64,000 bases of DNA from Hyposmocoma kahamanoa (GCF_003589595.1 NW_020653945.1:25133007-25197006), one strand, 5' to 3'; positions 40,801 to 55,800 are shown, numbered from the stretch's first letter. The notes: generated by a model not told the origin, from the sequence alone. Numbers and translations are program-made.

Positions 40801-43800
40801 TTTAATAATGTAACCTTATCCCTTAGACAATAATTGCATTGCACGGTTTAACTTATCGCGGCGTCACGTTTGCCTGGCTTGGTTTTTTTTTTCAGACAGA
40901 TACGATCCATAATCTAAAAATAGTTACACAATTATGTATGGAGTCTCTTCAGGATCTACCAAAATTAAAAAACAAAAAGAAATAAAGCAGTCTCATGCAA
41001 TGAAGCACGATCGGGCAGTCAACTCTACGAGGCAGCTCTCTTTCTAAGAATAGCATGATTGCTATCCGTGTGAGCTTTTGCGAACATGCCCCGCAATTCT
41101 CTATATGCGTTGTTGTACCGAATGTGCAGGGCGTTTTGCGAACAGTTGACCACAGATTACATGTATAAAAGGTTTGGCAGATTGCTTTGTATCACTTTAA
41201 TTTGCGCCGGCCCTAAACTGTATTGGAATAGGAGCGTAGAGTGGCACCTTACTGTGTTCCACCTCCTTGAGACGGCTGGTTCAAAATCTTGAAATCGTGT
41301 ATCTATAGGGGTTGTACTCACCGTGTCTATCATTTATTTGGGTATACTTACAAATCTATACTCGATGGAATTTACTTTACTTTGACATAGTATTAATAAT
41401 ATAATAATAACATTTATTTTCTCTTCCACAAAGTACATATTATAGCTAGGAACAGTTTACACGTTAGATTTTGGTAAGGATAATTTTGTGGGAGACTGAT
41501 GCCTAAACTAACCAAAAAAACCTGTGCGTCAGGTCACCAGATTCCCACCTCTCAGAAATACAAGTTCAAAAAATTTACACAAGATATTTTTAACACTACT
41601 AGCACCAACGAGAAATATTGAAATGTCGCTTCACAATCCACAGATAGAAACATATAGTAATGAGTTGAATCTTGCGAATTAGAGTCTCAAAAGGAATAAA
41701 AGCATTTACAGTCCTATGAAGTTTAATTTCCAGGGTCTATCATCATTATACCACTGTAAACATTTTAAATATTAATAATAATAATAACAATAATAATAGA
41801 ATAAGTGTTGTATTCAACAAGTCAGCATTGCCAGAACCGCGAATTGGTTTGAACAACATGCATAATAAATATATTATTTATGTGACAACGCTCAAAAGCT
41901 CTTCTGTTTCGTTATATGACAAAGTTAGGAGCCATCTTTTAAGAGTGCTTTTACATTTGTTAATGTTTAGTTTATATATTCCAATTATCTTGTTTGCTTT
42001 GTTATATAAATGTGGTCCCAGAAAGGCATATGATTTTTGTGCAAATGTGGCTCGAAATCGGCGAGATTGTGTACAAACTTTATAATTTCTGCGCTTGTCA
42101 TCAATTTTAGGATTATACACAAGTTCCTTATGCTGTTTGAGTAGAATTGAAAGTACAGCCAATTGCCTAACGGTCAACACTTCATATTTTTCATAGAGGG
42201 TTGTAGTCGAAAAATAGTTAGGACAAAAGGTGCTTACTTTAAGAACTGCACGTTGGGCTACTTCACTAGGCTTCAAAGTCGTTTTATTAACAGTTCCCCA
42301 AACAGAAATACAATGCGTTATCAATGACTGACATAGAGCAAAGTAGATTTGTTTTAGAATGTTATAATTTACAGCATGTCTTAAATTTTTCAATATGTAA
42401 ATAAGCTTTCGAATTTTTCCACTCAGATTTATTATATGATTTTTAAAACTCAAATTTTGATCAATAAGAATTTTCAATTATTTAACCACTTCAACCTGTT
42501 TCAGTACACTACAGGTACATTTTCCACTATTATCCTGCAGACATGTATGTGCCTTAATACACAGATCGTTAGGAATTTTGTTGGGATTACGAATGAAGAA
42601 ACAAATGTACTGTGTTTTATCGGCGTTCAGAGTTAACATATTATTGCGTAACCATTTTATAAGTTATAAAATGTTATAAAATATTATTTCGGCAATTTCT
42701 ATATTATTTAATTGACGATGTGTATGTTGTAAAAATATGCTATTCCTTGGAAATTAGTCTTTTTTTTAAATAGTAGCTTTGAATGTTCCGAAAGCTTTTT
42801 GATTGTTGATTATTGTTTTTGGTAGTTACTTCCCAATCTAGAATTACAATAAAAAATGTATCGATAAATGTATGTGGGATCAGGAGGACTTCAATTAGGA
42901 CCACGAATTGTTTAAAAAAAGAAACTTTTAATTTTTAGAACGTCTTTTACATAAAGAAAAAACAAGAAACTTATACCTTTTGCAATCAGATTAGCACCCG
43001 TCCTTCCTTTTCCGTCGTCTGGTTCTAACTACACATCTTCACTCATTCGAAACCCAATGGTAATAATACTTGTGTTCTTCCAATTCAGGTACTTACTCGT
43101 ATAGTACTCCCCAGTGAGTGAAATTACTTTACACACACACAAATAATCACAGTCACACATACAAACGCATACTAATACACACGCACACACAAACGCATAC
43201 ACACACCTGTATTTAGTTTTCACAGTTTACTTTTAATTTTTATTTTATTTGTATTGTACTGCCTCCGTGGCCGAACGGTTACCACGCCGGACTGTCACGC
43301 AGAGGTCCCAGGTTCGATTCCCGGGCCGGGATAAATATTTGTGTGGCCTACATTTATTTCTCTCGTGAGTTTGGGTGTAATTTGTGGTTGTCTATGTGTG
43401 TGTCCATGGCACCCGCGACACAGGGTTTCCCTAGTTCCTATGTTAAGTGTGTGCGTTATTATTATTATTATTTGTATTTATTTCACTTCATTGTAGTTGC
43501 TATTAGTTTTCTGTTTGACAATTACAATCTTGTATTATATTAACATTGTAATGCTGCCTTTCTAAACATCATAATTATCCGGTTGAGTGAGAGCCTGGAG
43601 ATCTGTCACACAGGTTAATTCTTCGTATGGACTCCAGTCTCTTACAAAGGTATCTAAATAATTAGGCACTTCAAGTAAACATTTTAACACTTTATAACCT
43701 TTAAAGAGAAAATATAAATTATTATTATTGATTCAAAGATTCACCCAAAACCATCTCACTCATTAGCCCGTTCGGATAGTACTTATGCAGATCATCTTAC

Positions 43801-46800
43801 TTCCCATCACATTGGGAAATCAATTCTTATCAATCCCGCATGTATATGACGGGAGACGCTCCGTTTACGAAGAAACCGTTTTCCATTAAAGCGCCGGTTT
43901 AGAAATGAAAACGTTGCTCGTGACCAATAATCAGTTTATTGCGTGTACCACACAAGGAACTGGGAAAATGTATCTCGATCGATGTAATTTTAATAAAATG
44001 ATCTTCAAGGCCATTCCAAATAATAAAGTTTCCTCATCTGCCTACACTCCACACAGCTGGTTAACCTGCAGAAAGCTATCACTCCTGTCATGCCTGGAGC
44101 GCAAACATTGCAAAATTTTGGTGGGTATTCATTACGTTCCATTAGTAGATACGTTCCCATGCAACGTTGCAAGCAGCGCAGCGCAATGTGTTCCAAAGAG
44201 TACTTCGTGTGTGTATGTGGACGCGAGCAAGCAAGACGTTTTCGGGTGTCACGCTCCGCGCTCCGCTAGGATTTTTTAAGTTACTGCGAATTTATCGCAA
44301 TGAAGTGGTCGGAAGAAAAATATTTAGCTCGTGAACAATATAATCAATTAAAATGTATGCCGCACTCTAACTACTAATTCTGGCGCCGACATGTTCGCTC
44401 AATGTTCAAATGAAAAATGAGGAGCAGTCGCATGCGCGAAGCAGAGTCGATGCGCGAAGCTAATGGACCACTCTGTTTTCTTCTTGGAGTGCAGCAGTTG
44501 CAGATGCACGAAGCATAGTTGGTGCGCGAACGTAATGGATACCCACCTTTAGGTGTTTTAATAATTACCCGGTAGTGACCTCCACAATTATCTCACGAAT
44601 TTATATTAACTCCTTCTATTTGTTAGATATAACAAGTCAGTGTAACATTCCATTTCAAATCAATAACTATCAAAACGAGGTTATAAATTAAACGTGTGGC
44701 GTACTATAAGTTTCCGGAATAAATAAGAAAAAATACTACAAATGAATTTATTGTTTCTCAAAATATTCTCCGATAGCGTTAGTGCACTTTTCCATACGAA
44801 TGAACTAATTTTGAAAACATTTATGCCACTCCTCCGTGACAATGTCTGAAATATATTTTTCATACACTTCGCAGCCTCTTCAGGTGATGGAAATATTTGA
44901 CCGCGTAACTGGTTTTGAATTTTTGGAAATAAATAAAAATCACAAGGTGCCAGGTCGGGACTGTACGCGGGATGGCTCATAAGGCCAACGTTGTTCACCT
45001 TCGAAAATTCATTTGTCTGTCTGGCCGTGTGAGAACTGGCATTATCGTGGTGCAAGATGATACGGCGTTTACGGTTATTTTTATGGAGTTTGTCAATAAC
45101 TTCCGGCAAACAATTGGTCGTGTAGCAATCACTATTCACTGTACAACGATTCTCCAAAGCAACAGTAGCCACGTGTCTAATTTTATTAAAAAAAGAAGTA
45201 ATCATCCGCTTAGAGGCACTTTGCATGCGCGCCACTTTGTTTGATTTCGGCTCATCTCGAAAAACCCATACGCTTGATTGCTGCTTTGTTTTGGGATCGT
45301 AACTATAAATCCATGTTTCGTTACCTGTTGCTATATCCCACACCAAATTTGACGCCCCTTCGTTGAATCTGGTAAGTATGGCATTGCACCAAGTGACGCG
45401 ATCCGTTTTTTGAGCCTCAGTCAAATTGTGTGGGATCCCCCGAGATCACAACTTTGTCACACCCAAATGTTTGTGTAGTATTAATTATATTTGACTCATG
45501 CCTATGCCTAAAGATGCCCGAATTTCATGATATGTGACATACCTGTCTGTTTTAATCATACGGCGCACAGCATCGATGTTTTTGTTGTTCACAGCAGTGG
45601 ACGACCATCACGAAATTCGTCACTAAGATTCACACGACCGCGTTTGTATTCTGAAACCTGTAAATAGTCGTCTTTCATGGTACTTTATCGCCAAAAGCAG
45701 TTTGAAGCCGAGCGAAGCTCCGCTGAGTTGTTAGATTACACTTAAAGTCGTAGTAAATCATACCACGAAAATTTTCATGAGTTAAACCCATGGTGAGACA
45801 ACCAATTTCTAAAATGACATCACAATGTAAAAACAAGTGACAGTCAGATGAAACAAACTGTGTTCTACAGCCAAAGAGTTCTATTTTGAAATGTTGTAAT
45901 TACATTTTAAATGTTGTTTATGTAAGTGGCCAGTTCCGGAAACTTATAGTGCGCCCTTTGTATCATCCGACATATAAAATTATCTCATTAAATTTTACAG
46001 GTGATGAGTGTTGCATATTGGACTATAAATTGTATTTACCTATTTTGTTTATTGTACGTATTGTTGAAGTATTTTGAAGATGGAGTACCGAACATAAAAA
46101 GGACAATAACGTATATTCCACACGAAATTATAGTGAGTTCAACTTAGTATTTACACATGTTATTGATATGTATTATTAGAGGCCCACTGCTTAAATGAGC
46201 ATCAGTTCATGTCATCGTGTCTTGTTATTACGACGCGCGACATCACTGTTATATCTACTGCCACCCCTCTCGCACCGCGCATCTATCTCAGGAACCAACT
46301 CTTTTTTTTTATAATATCAAATGTCGGGACGAACAAGTCGTACACCTGATGATAAGCTACACGCCTGTCTATAACAGTTGCAATGCCACTCAGAGCTTTA
46401 AATCGCAAAGATCTGAGGGGTACTGCCACTGCGCCCGTCACCCTGAGACATAAGTTAATAAGTCCATGTGCCTATAATTTCACCAGCACCCCCTACCCTT
46501 CAAAACCAGAACGCAGTAATCTTGACATTACTCTCTTGGCGGCATAAACAGATAAGGTAACAGTGCTCAGGTCAGCTGTTAGCCAGTAATAAAGTTTACC
46601 AGTAACTAGTTTTCACTGATAATATAAGAAATTTTTCTTATCGTATCGTAACGCTTGCCAACGTAGTGAAAGGATTTGGCAATGGGAGTACGTCATTCGC
46701 TGGTTATTGCTCAGGATGCGCCAATTATACAGGAAGGGAATACGTCGTGCAGGGAAGCTCCTTTCGTGCACCCGAATATAAGAAATGAAAAATCATCACC

Positions 46801-49800
46801 GGCACCTCTAGGTGTGATATGCTTCCAGAGACGCATGAATCGCGTGAGCGAATAATGTCATGTCAAGTCACATGTATTCTGAAAATGAAACAAATACGGA
46901 TTTAAAATCGTATATATAATTTTTTACAAACAAACCAACGTTTCGGGGTGTTTAGAGGCCCCATGGTTACGACTTTCGGCAATTTTAAATAATGAAAAAA
47001 TTGTTTTATGCCCAATGTTTAACACGTGAAATTGACATAAGTATATCTCCTGTTACAGGATGCTGCTTTCCCTTCTATAGGTTTGTCAATAACTGCTCCA
47101 CCAATACTACATGTGCTTTTTGCGCGAAGCGTTCATCCAGTAAGTATGAGCAAAAATTAACGTGTGTCTTCACATTAAAGTATTTTATTTGGTCCCTAAA
47201 GTAGTATACAGTTCCGATTTGCTCATTAATTCATATTTATAATGCTACCTAAACAGCTTGAGATCAATACGATCTGATATTCTGTTTCCAGGTTGACGCT
47301 GGCTGGGACAGCGGTGTTTTAGTTAGCTATTGCTTCATCTACGTTGTGTTCCGTGCAACCGTTGACTTTTGTGTGAAACTAAATGTTGAGGCTGACATTG
47401 GCTTCGCGTACAACCTTCCGCATTATAGTAAGTTTTGTTTGCTTGTGAAAGAGCTCGTTCAGGGAAGTACTGGTTCCCCAACCTATTTCTGCCGCCCAGC
47501 AGTATTACAATACAATACTGTGTTCCGGTTTGAAGGGTAAGGGTAAAATTACAGGGCGACAGGCGCAGTGGCAGTGCCACTAAGATCTTTGCGGTTTAAA
47601 CTTGATGGGCGTGACGCTTACTACCAGACGCACGACTTGTATTATAAAAAATGTTATAAGTCATGATCATAAATCATGGTCACCATCTCTATTAGCCGTT
47701 ATCGTTGTTCACATCCTTCATGTAGTATCACCCGTCACAATTTATTCATACATTTCTTTTTGGTGATTTTCTCCCCTATAACCATTGCATCACATTCATA
47801 TTAAACAACTTCCGTGTAATATGACTTCCAGGCCACAAGCACAAATTGTCAGTTATACCATAATATAATTAAGACACGTATGATAACTTCATACAACTTA
47901 GAAGCGCGGCTTGTACGCTTGCCGTGTACAGACGTACACATTCGCGGTGCACTTGTATTGCATAGCACGAGTAGTCATCACACGCGCTATTAGTTATAGA
48001 ATTGAAGCAGTCGTTCGATGTTTATAAAATTACATGAAATAGTAGACGCGTCTATTGTTTTTGTTTGTGGTAGATTGAACAACAGTGCTTGAAATTCAGC
48101 ATTGTTATTTCATTTCTATTTTATACTCCATAAACATGATACCAATCTGCGATACTGGTATTGGTATTAGAATATCAACACGTAAGTAGCTACTGTATTT
48201 AACAAAGTACTGTTAAACTAACGGATAACTCTAGTCTAATTTTAGTTTTTGCTCGACATTTTTGGAACCAGTCTGTAGTCCCCTTAATCATGAGAATCCG
48301 CGGCGGCGGTGACTCGACGGAAACTGCGCGCCAAAGCCTTGACAACCCGGTCACTCAGTTACAGTACCCTAATTTGCTTTATTTGTATTTAAGTCATATG
48401 CAGAATGTCACTTTCCAAACATGTTGATTAAAATTTCGACATAATGCTCTGGCCACCCAGAGACGGTAGCGGGTGCGGTCATTTGTAATGTTTCGAGTTC
48501 TTATACACCCTGGCACATTGAAATAGGTTGGTGGGGTGACGCGGCCGCGACCAAACGCTTTGTCAAACATGCGGACCAGGAGCGGGCCGGGTCCAGAGCG
48601 AATGCGGGGCGGGTCAGGCCCAAGTATTCCATTGAGTTCTATGCAATTGTCCACACGAGAGCGAGGCTTTACCGGGATTGTATGTTGTATTTTTTCACAA
48701 CTCTGGAATGTCTTTTTTTATTAAATTTCTTTTTCGTTGCTTCCGTAACGCTAATAAAAGCAGGAATTTTCTTGATCACTATCCGACATCGATGTGGCGC
48801 TCTCTTTACATGTATGTAGAAAATGAAATGCTCTTGGTGTCACACCGGCCGCCTTCGCGCCTCTGCTGTCCTGTTGCGAGCTTTAGTAGCAGTAGAGGTC
48901 CTTGTGAAATAATGTATTATCCAGTAATGTATCATCCAAATAATAATTCGTCCAGGGTACTGGTACCTAACCTATTTCTGCCGCCAAGCAGTAATGTCAG
49001 CATTACTGTGTTCCGGTTTTAAAGGATAAGGGTACTGGTGAAATTGCGGGCACATGGGACTTGTCAACTTATGTCTTAGGGTTACGGGCGCAGTGGCAGT
49101 GCCACTCAGATGTTTGCGATTTCAAGCTCTGAGGATACTGCAACTGTTATGGACAGGCCTGTAGCTCACCATCAGGCGCACGACTTGATGGTCCCGTCAC
49201 TTGATATTATAAAAAAAGGAACCGTGGTACTACTGTGTGACACGCCCCGGGTACTCGGACCGCTTTTCCCGCTGTACCGCGTCTATGTGGCCTGACCTTA
49301 CATACGTGACTTATTCGTTACTTTAGTTCATATGTTCGAGTCTCAGGTTTCCAACCTGTGGGTACAACTAAAATGTAACAACCCTACGTAGGCATTTACG
49401 CATTAAACAGGCAGGAGTTGCCCTACTGGCTCTAATTAAGTTGTGGGTATACGTTTATTATTTGTAATAAGTACTCAAACAAATAAATATGCCTAACAAT
49501 CATATCAATAGCATCATTTTTCAGTTAAATGGTGGGAAATTCCGGGTAGTCAGTGAACCAGACATTAGTTGTGAGTATCTGAGAACAATGACACTGTTAT
49601 GTCCAATATAAATGCTTCATAAATTGATTGAAAGCGAACGTGAAACCTCATTTAGTGGCCGAATTGTGATTCAGATAGTCATATGATCAGAATCAATACT
49701 GACAATAGTGTTAAATTGGTTGGATTGTTTTATTGTGATCATCATAAGATCGTTATTAGACGAGTCAATTGTGTGTTCATTATTTCAGATATGTACTCAT

Positions 49801-52800
49801 CATTTTTCTTCTATCCACTGTTCTTCTCTTTTTTGCCTATGGGGGATTTTATAACAATGACATTCTTATGCGCAAGAGCGTTTCTTGAATTGATGTTATT
49901 GGTAAGTGCTGATGCATTTTTTCCTAAAAAGATAAGTATTTTAGTTCCTAAACTTAGATGTTCTAAACTGGCTGTTTTTGGCTCCGATAACAAACAGTTG
50001 TTAGTAATTCATTACGTATTTTGTGTATAGTCAAGGGCAAATATATACATGTAACCAAGGAATTGTTTTCAAAATGTAATGCTTAGCTATGATTATTTTA
50101 GATATATTATTAGACAGGACAAGTCACCAATCAGTCCTTTTTCAGACGCGATTACATATTTTTAATAAGAAAATGTTTATGATACTCGTTTAAAACGTTT
50201 GAAGGTTTCATATTTAAATCCTTCAAAGGCCCATCTCTATAATCTATAAAAAGATATATTATCAAGATATTGTTTTGAAAATATTATGCTTAGCTAATAT
50301 TTCTTTTTAGTTACCCATCAATACTCGTTAGTTGCGATTACATATTTTCGATAAGAAAATGGTTATAGTAGTTGTTTGAATCCTTTGAAGGTTCCATTTT
50401 TGAATCCTTTTAACCGCTCACGCGATACATGCAGCCGTAGACGCATACCACACCTAGAGGTGCCGGTGATGATTTTATACCGATTTATCGGATATCGAAG
50501 TTATAACAGGTAAAAAAACTAATATTAATTGCTATTTCGGTAACTACTCTAGCAAACTATAAAGTTTTTAATGCCTGGGTCTGTCATTTAAAAAAAATAA
50601 ACAACTTCAAAAATACGTCACGACAATCGTGTGTGTTATTGTTTGGGCTGGTGACTTCGGTGTTTACTTATTGAAAACATACCGTAAGTAGCGTTTTTTA
50701 AGTATACCCTGAATATAAATGTTTATAAACTATACTTTAAGGAGTAATTTCATGGTAAACGTTAGAACCACTCAAACGGAATATTATCATATTTATCCAA
50801 ATACACCAAAAATTTCATTAGTGCTTTTTAAGTGCAGGATTGGTGGTGTATTACTGCATTTTATTTGAGATGTTTTTGTTGGTAGTACGGAGGGTATTTG
50901 TTTAGCAATGCAGAATAATAATTTTGATTTATAAAAACATGTATTTAAACTGAATCCTTTTCTATTTTGCGAAACCAAATAGCCGCCATTTTGCGGTAGG
51001 AGGAGCGCATCGCGTGAGCGGTTAAAGGTTTATCTCTATCGGGAACAATTGCTTATGACGAGATTTTATAGGGACATTCAATTAGTAAGGACGTAGAGCC
51101 AGTCAATAGCGAGCAATTGGTTGGCACAAAAATAATCATCCCAATGAGAATTTCACCATGCTCATGAAGCAGTGAGCCCAAAGCTCTAAAGCTTTCAGGA
51201 AAAGCACGACAAACGATAATCGTCGGTCTGAGAGACCAATACGATGGTTAAGATCGATATTTGCAAACAATTTTTTTTCCTTATTAAAAGCTAGTCTCTT
51301 GTTCAGCGCTCTAACTTTGATTTCCTGATACGAGAAGACATAAAGTTACTCCTTATCTGATCCTTCCAAGAAAACTGTTGTGACGTATCAGATGCCGAAA
51401 CATCTTTCCCATTCAGTTCTTTATTGCCTTTAGCAAGCTTCTGTTTTTCTGGTCTATTGTCAACAAATTCTTATTGGAAATGAAACTTTTTTTTGGATCT
51501 AAATCGCGAATATTCGTTTTTTTTTAAACCGACGTTTTGGGTTATTCCCATCCGATCCCCTATAATGAATCCGCTGCCAATTTTAAATCCCAACTGATTC
51601 CCTCTATATTTTGCAACTCCCAACGAATCTCCTATTTATATTTGTAAGGTAAGTACAATCAAGGGAAAAATAAGTTTTAAAATCAAATATTCATTTATTG
51701 AAAAATGTTATAATTATCACGAACAATAAAATTTTCTTGTGACGCCATAAATATTTACATTTTGTAAATCACAATAACAAAAAATCAGTTGTAAGTAATA
51801 TTTAAAATATAACTTTAATGTTATAATTATCACAGAATCAATTTATTTTGTGACATGTTTATTTGAGATCCGAAAAAAAATGTTTTGAATAATTTATGTG
51901 CAACAATCACGAAAACGTTACTCTTTCCATCCAACTGATACTGATTATTTACTATGTACCTTAATATCAAAAAATTCATTGCAGGCTGCCACATTTCAAT
52001 GTTTGGTAGAAGTATTGTACTGTGAATGGCCATGGCGATTTAAAAAATTTCGAGTGAGAAAATGGATAATATCTATAATAATTTCAGTAATTATATTAGG
52101 GCTATACTTCGTAACACCATTTTATGTAAGTTTGACTTTAATACAGAAAATGTAAATGACTCATTTTGGATCGTCCTTTTTACCATAAATGGGAGTAACT
52201 TGGCTTTGTGACGGAGAAAAGTTATATACACTATTCAGAAATTCTTATCCTAAATTATACGTAAAAAATAAATGTACATAATATTAGTGCTCTAAGATAC
52301 AGATGTAGTGAAATAAACATGGTATCATTTAGTCAATGTCTAACGTGGTCAAATAAATGCATGTGTTATTATTAAGAGGGAGCATTCCAAAAAAGTTTTG
52401 ACGTTGGCTGCGCCCAAATTTGTGAAACAAATATATGCCTGAAGTTCGCGTGACACGCGACAGGAGATGTTGAATTTTGCGCATTAAAAGTACCAAATTC
52501 GTTTTAGCGGAATAATTCTAAAACTAAAGGGATTAAAAAACAATCCGTAGTGACAGTTCTCGATCATGCCTAAAATAATTATCTAATTTTTGTCCTAATA
52601 ACCTGTAGCATTTCGAGGATGAATCGAAAAAATGTGAAAATTAGAGGTCATTTCGTGATTTTTATCTATCGAGGTTTCTGATTAGTGTCTATGTTTGAAT
52701 ATATCGTGTAGTTACTCATACAATATTTTATTTTTAACTTTAAAGTGGATATACCCCTCTAAAATCAAATCGAAGATTAGGAAGTTTTCCTCTGCTCCCT

Positions 52801-55800
52801 CTTAACTTAAAGAAGTGGCAATAATGTTCGAAAATATTCGGAATTTCCGAGTTTTCCCGATTTTATTCACCACACTTGAACGACACAGGTTATTCTTAGA
52901 GCGGTTACCTACACCAGGCGACATTTAGCAGCAATGCAAACGCGATGTCGTAGTCTACCTTTACACACACGCGCGATTTTAAGAAGCAATGCAAGCTCGC
53001 GACTGCATCGCTGCTTATATTAAGTCTTAATTCGCCTATAATTTTGACAGAAATTAAAACATTTTTTAAATATTTCCTATATTAAAAGTGACGATACAGC
53101 TAATGCAGTATTTTTAAAAAAACGTGCACATATCTACGCGAGAAATGAAAAATCTACCGTTTTGGAGTCGGTTATATAAATTGTTTTTTTTTTTCAGGCG
53201 CGAATGTATCTTTATGGAGTCAGTCAGGTACTGTCGTGCCTATTAGAAATACTCATAATAACACTTTTCTACCCAATTGGTAGATTAATGGACGACATTA
53301 CCTTCCACCATGGTTCTCCACCGGCGAAATTAAGATTCTATACATTATTAATTTTTCCTGTCTATTACACCGTAAGTAGATTATTACAGGGACCGGGAAG
53401 TCAGTGATTGCTTGACGAGTATGAGTGAGTGAGGCCTTGTATAGACTAGTCAGGCAATTCTCTTTTCCGCCTTGGCACATAACGTGGGTGTAACACGGAC
53501 GGAAAATATTTTAAATATTGTAGATAGTATATTTAGCTTAATAGAGACCATTGACTTACAATTATATGGACGTCGGGTCCGCGCTAAAAAGTGTCCGAAC
53601 TTATGGGGCGTTAAAATCGTATACAGAGCGTCATTCACGCTTTAGTCTTCGTTTGTTCGACTGACAGCGAAGCAAGCAAAATTAGACAGTACTGCGATGA
53701 CATTACAATTTAAATTCAACGTTCTAGCTTTTTCATATTCCTTTACATGTCACTACGTTTAAATACTTGGGACATTTTTTTCGTGGTTTTTGTATTAGAC
53801 CCGTCGTCCATTTATTTATAAGTCAATGATAGAGACGTTATTTTTAATTTAAAAGTAAGTAATAGTGCATACAAAGATTTAAAAAAAGTCGCTTGCCTCT
53901 CCTGAGAATCGAACTAACAAAGTGTGAAAAATAAACATTCTGTAATTTTATGATGCCGATCTTAGAGGGTTTGCGCATTACGTATTGTGTATCTGGGGTC
54001 TACACTCGATCTCCGTCCGACATCCGTCCGAAACAATTACTGTCAAATAAGTAATATTCGACAAAATTAAAAGACAAATATCCAGTATGAAGCTTCATTC
54101 GCATCACGCGTCTTTTCATTTGGTCAAGTATTGCTTATTTGGCAGTAATTGTTTCGGACGTAGTCGATTGGGCAATCGACATCCGAAATGGGTCCGAGTT
54201 TTCTAGATGTCTATGGTCTCGGATTCGGAACGACTAAGTATCGGATGCAGTACGCAATGCGCTAAGAGTCAATTATGAGGATAAATTACTGCCAAGTAAC
54301 ATATTATTATAAATGAAAAGAATACCATGAAATTCAAGAAAATGATGTATATAACTCATTTTACTGATGATATTCGCACTTCAAGATGGCGCTTCGGCTC
54401 AATAATCGAAGAACGGCCGAGCCTGTATAAAACACAGGGTTATTTTTAAAATAAGTAACATCATAAATGATAACTTTTTGTTCAATTTTGACAAAATAAT
54501 AAATTTTCCAAAAATAAACTTTAAGTTTTTTTGTACATTCTGACACGCGAGGTTCTTAGTATTTTACAAACAACGCTTTTATTATCACAACGATGCATGC
54601 GAGGTGATAATAAAAGACGAAAGAATGAAGAAGAAGATGTAGGTATAAACAGAAAAAAATAAAAAGTTTATTTTACCACCTCTTTCTTTGAAAAATAAAG
54701 TGTGTAGTGTGGTGTGGTAATTATCGATATATTAAAGGCATTATAGTAAAAAATTATAAACCAGTTATATAAATTATAAACAAGCAGCCTGTATGACAGT
54801 TTTTCCTTAATTTGTTTACATAGTTCGTTGTTAAGAATGACTACTTTTCTGGCCTAGGCCGGTAAAGATTTGCATAGATAAATAACAAACGTTTTCTTTT
54901 TTTTTAAATACGTATATACACACACCAGCATATTTAGTGGAACATTAGTAATACGATGGTAAAGATGTTCAATAAAATAGTAAATATTACTGTGCTATAA
55001 TGCAGTGTTTGTTCAAAAGTCTGGTCGGTTATTTTGCTTTTTGTCTTAAGTCTAATTTAAAAATAAAGAAATTTAGTCGACTGATTTTTTTTTCATTTAT
55101 TTGTTACTAATACAGGGTTTGTCCAGTGATTCGAGGTTGAAAAATTTGGTAACTTAGTTGAATTATGTTTTATTTTATTTGAATTTTGTTTGTTGAATTT
55201 TTATTTTATTTACGTACTAAAATTTGTTTTAATCAATGCGTGTGTGTTTTAAATTTAAATTTTCAGTTATTTTTGCCTGGTCACAAAATCCAAAAAATTT
55301 AGTTAGTTTAATTTCGATTTAATAAAAATAGAGGTTAAATAATAAGTCGATGTTAATGTAGTTACTTGCTGCTTTATGTTTAATTCTTATTTATTTAAAT
55401 ATTAACACGTTATTTTATTTTTATGCTAATTGTTTTGTTTTGTGCAGAACTTGGCAGAATTTAGTATAGTTTTGGGGAGATAAAAAATATATATAATATT
55501 TCTAATTCGTCTTTCGACAAAGGTGTGATAACGATAAGTGTGTGATATAGTGAAAACAATAACAAAAATTTACCAGACAATCACACTACTCTGCTTTCAA
55601 ACAATGTTAAGGGTTTCGCAAAAGATTCCAAAGTTACGAAGTTAACTCTAATATCAAAATCACAGTCAATTTAGCAAAGTTAGCTTCTTAAATTAGTCCT
55701 ACTGGGTAAGGAGTCTGGGTCGTTCAAAATGTTATCCACTATTGGGACAGCCTGGAGCCTATTTTTCCAAAATCACAATATTACACGCTCAAAGCAAATC

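Noticed and set aside
41878..42477. 199-codon minus-strand frame as a possible host gene
   Set aside because: Sequence is the post-RT C-terminus of a LINE with its simple-repeat 3' end downstream.
43905..44279. 124-codon plus-strand frame
   Set aside because: No splice or start context, no family resemblance, and half of it is within MITE family E.
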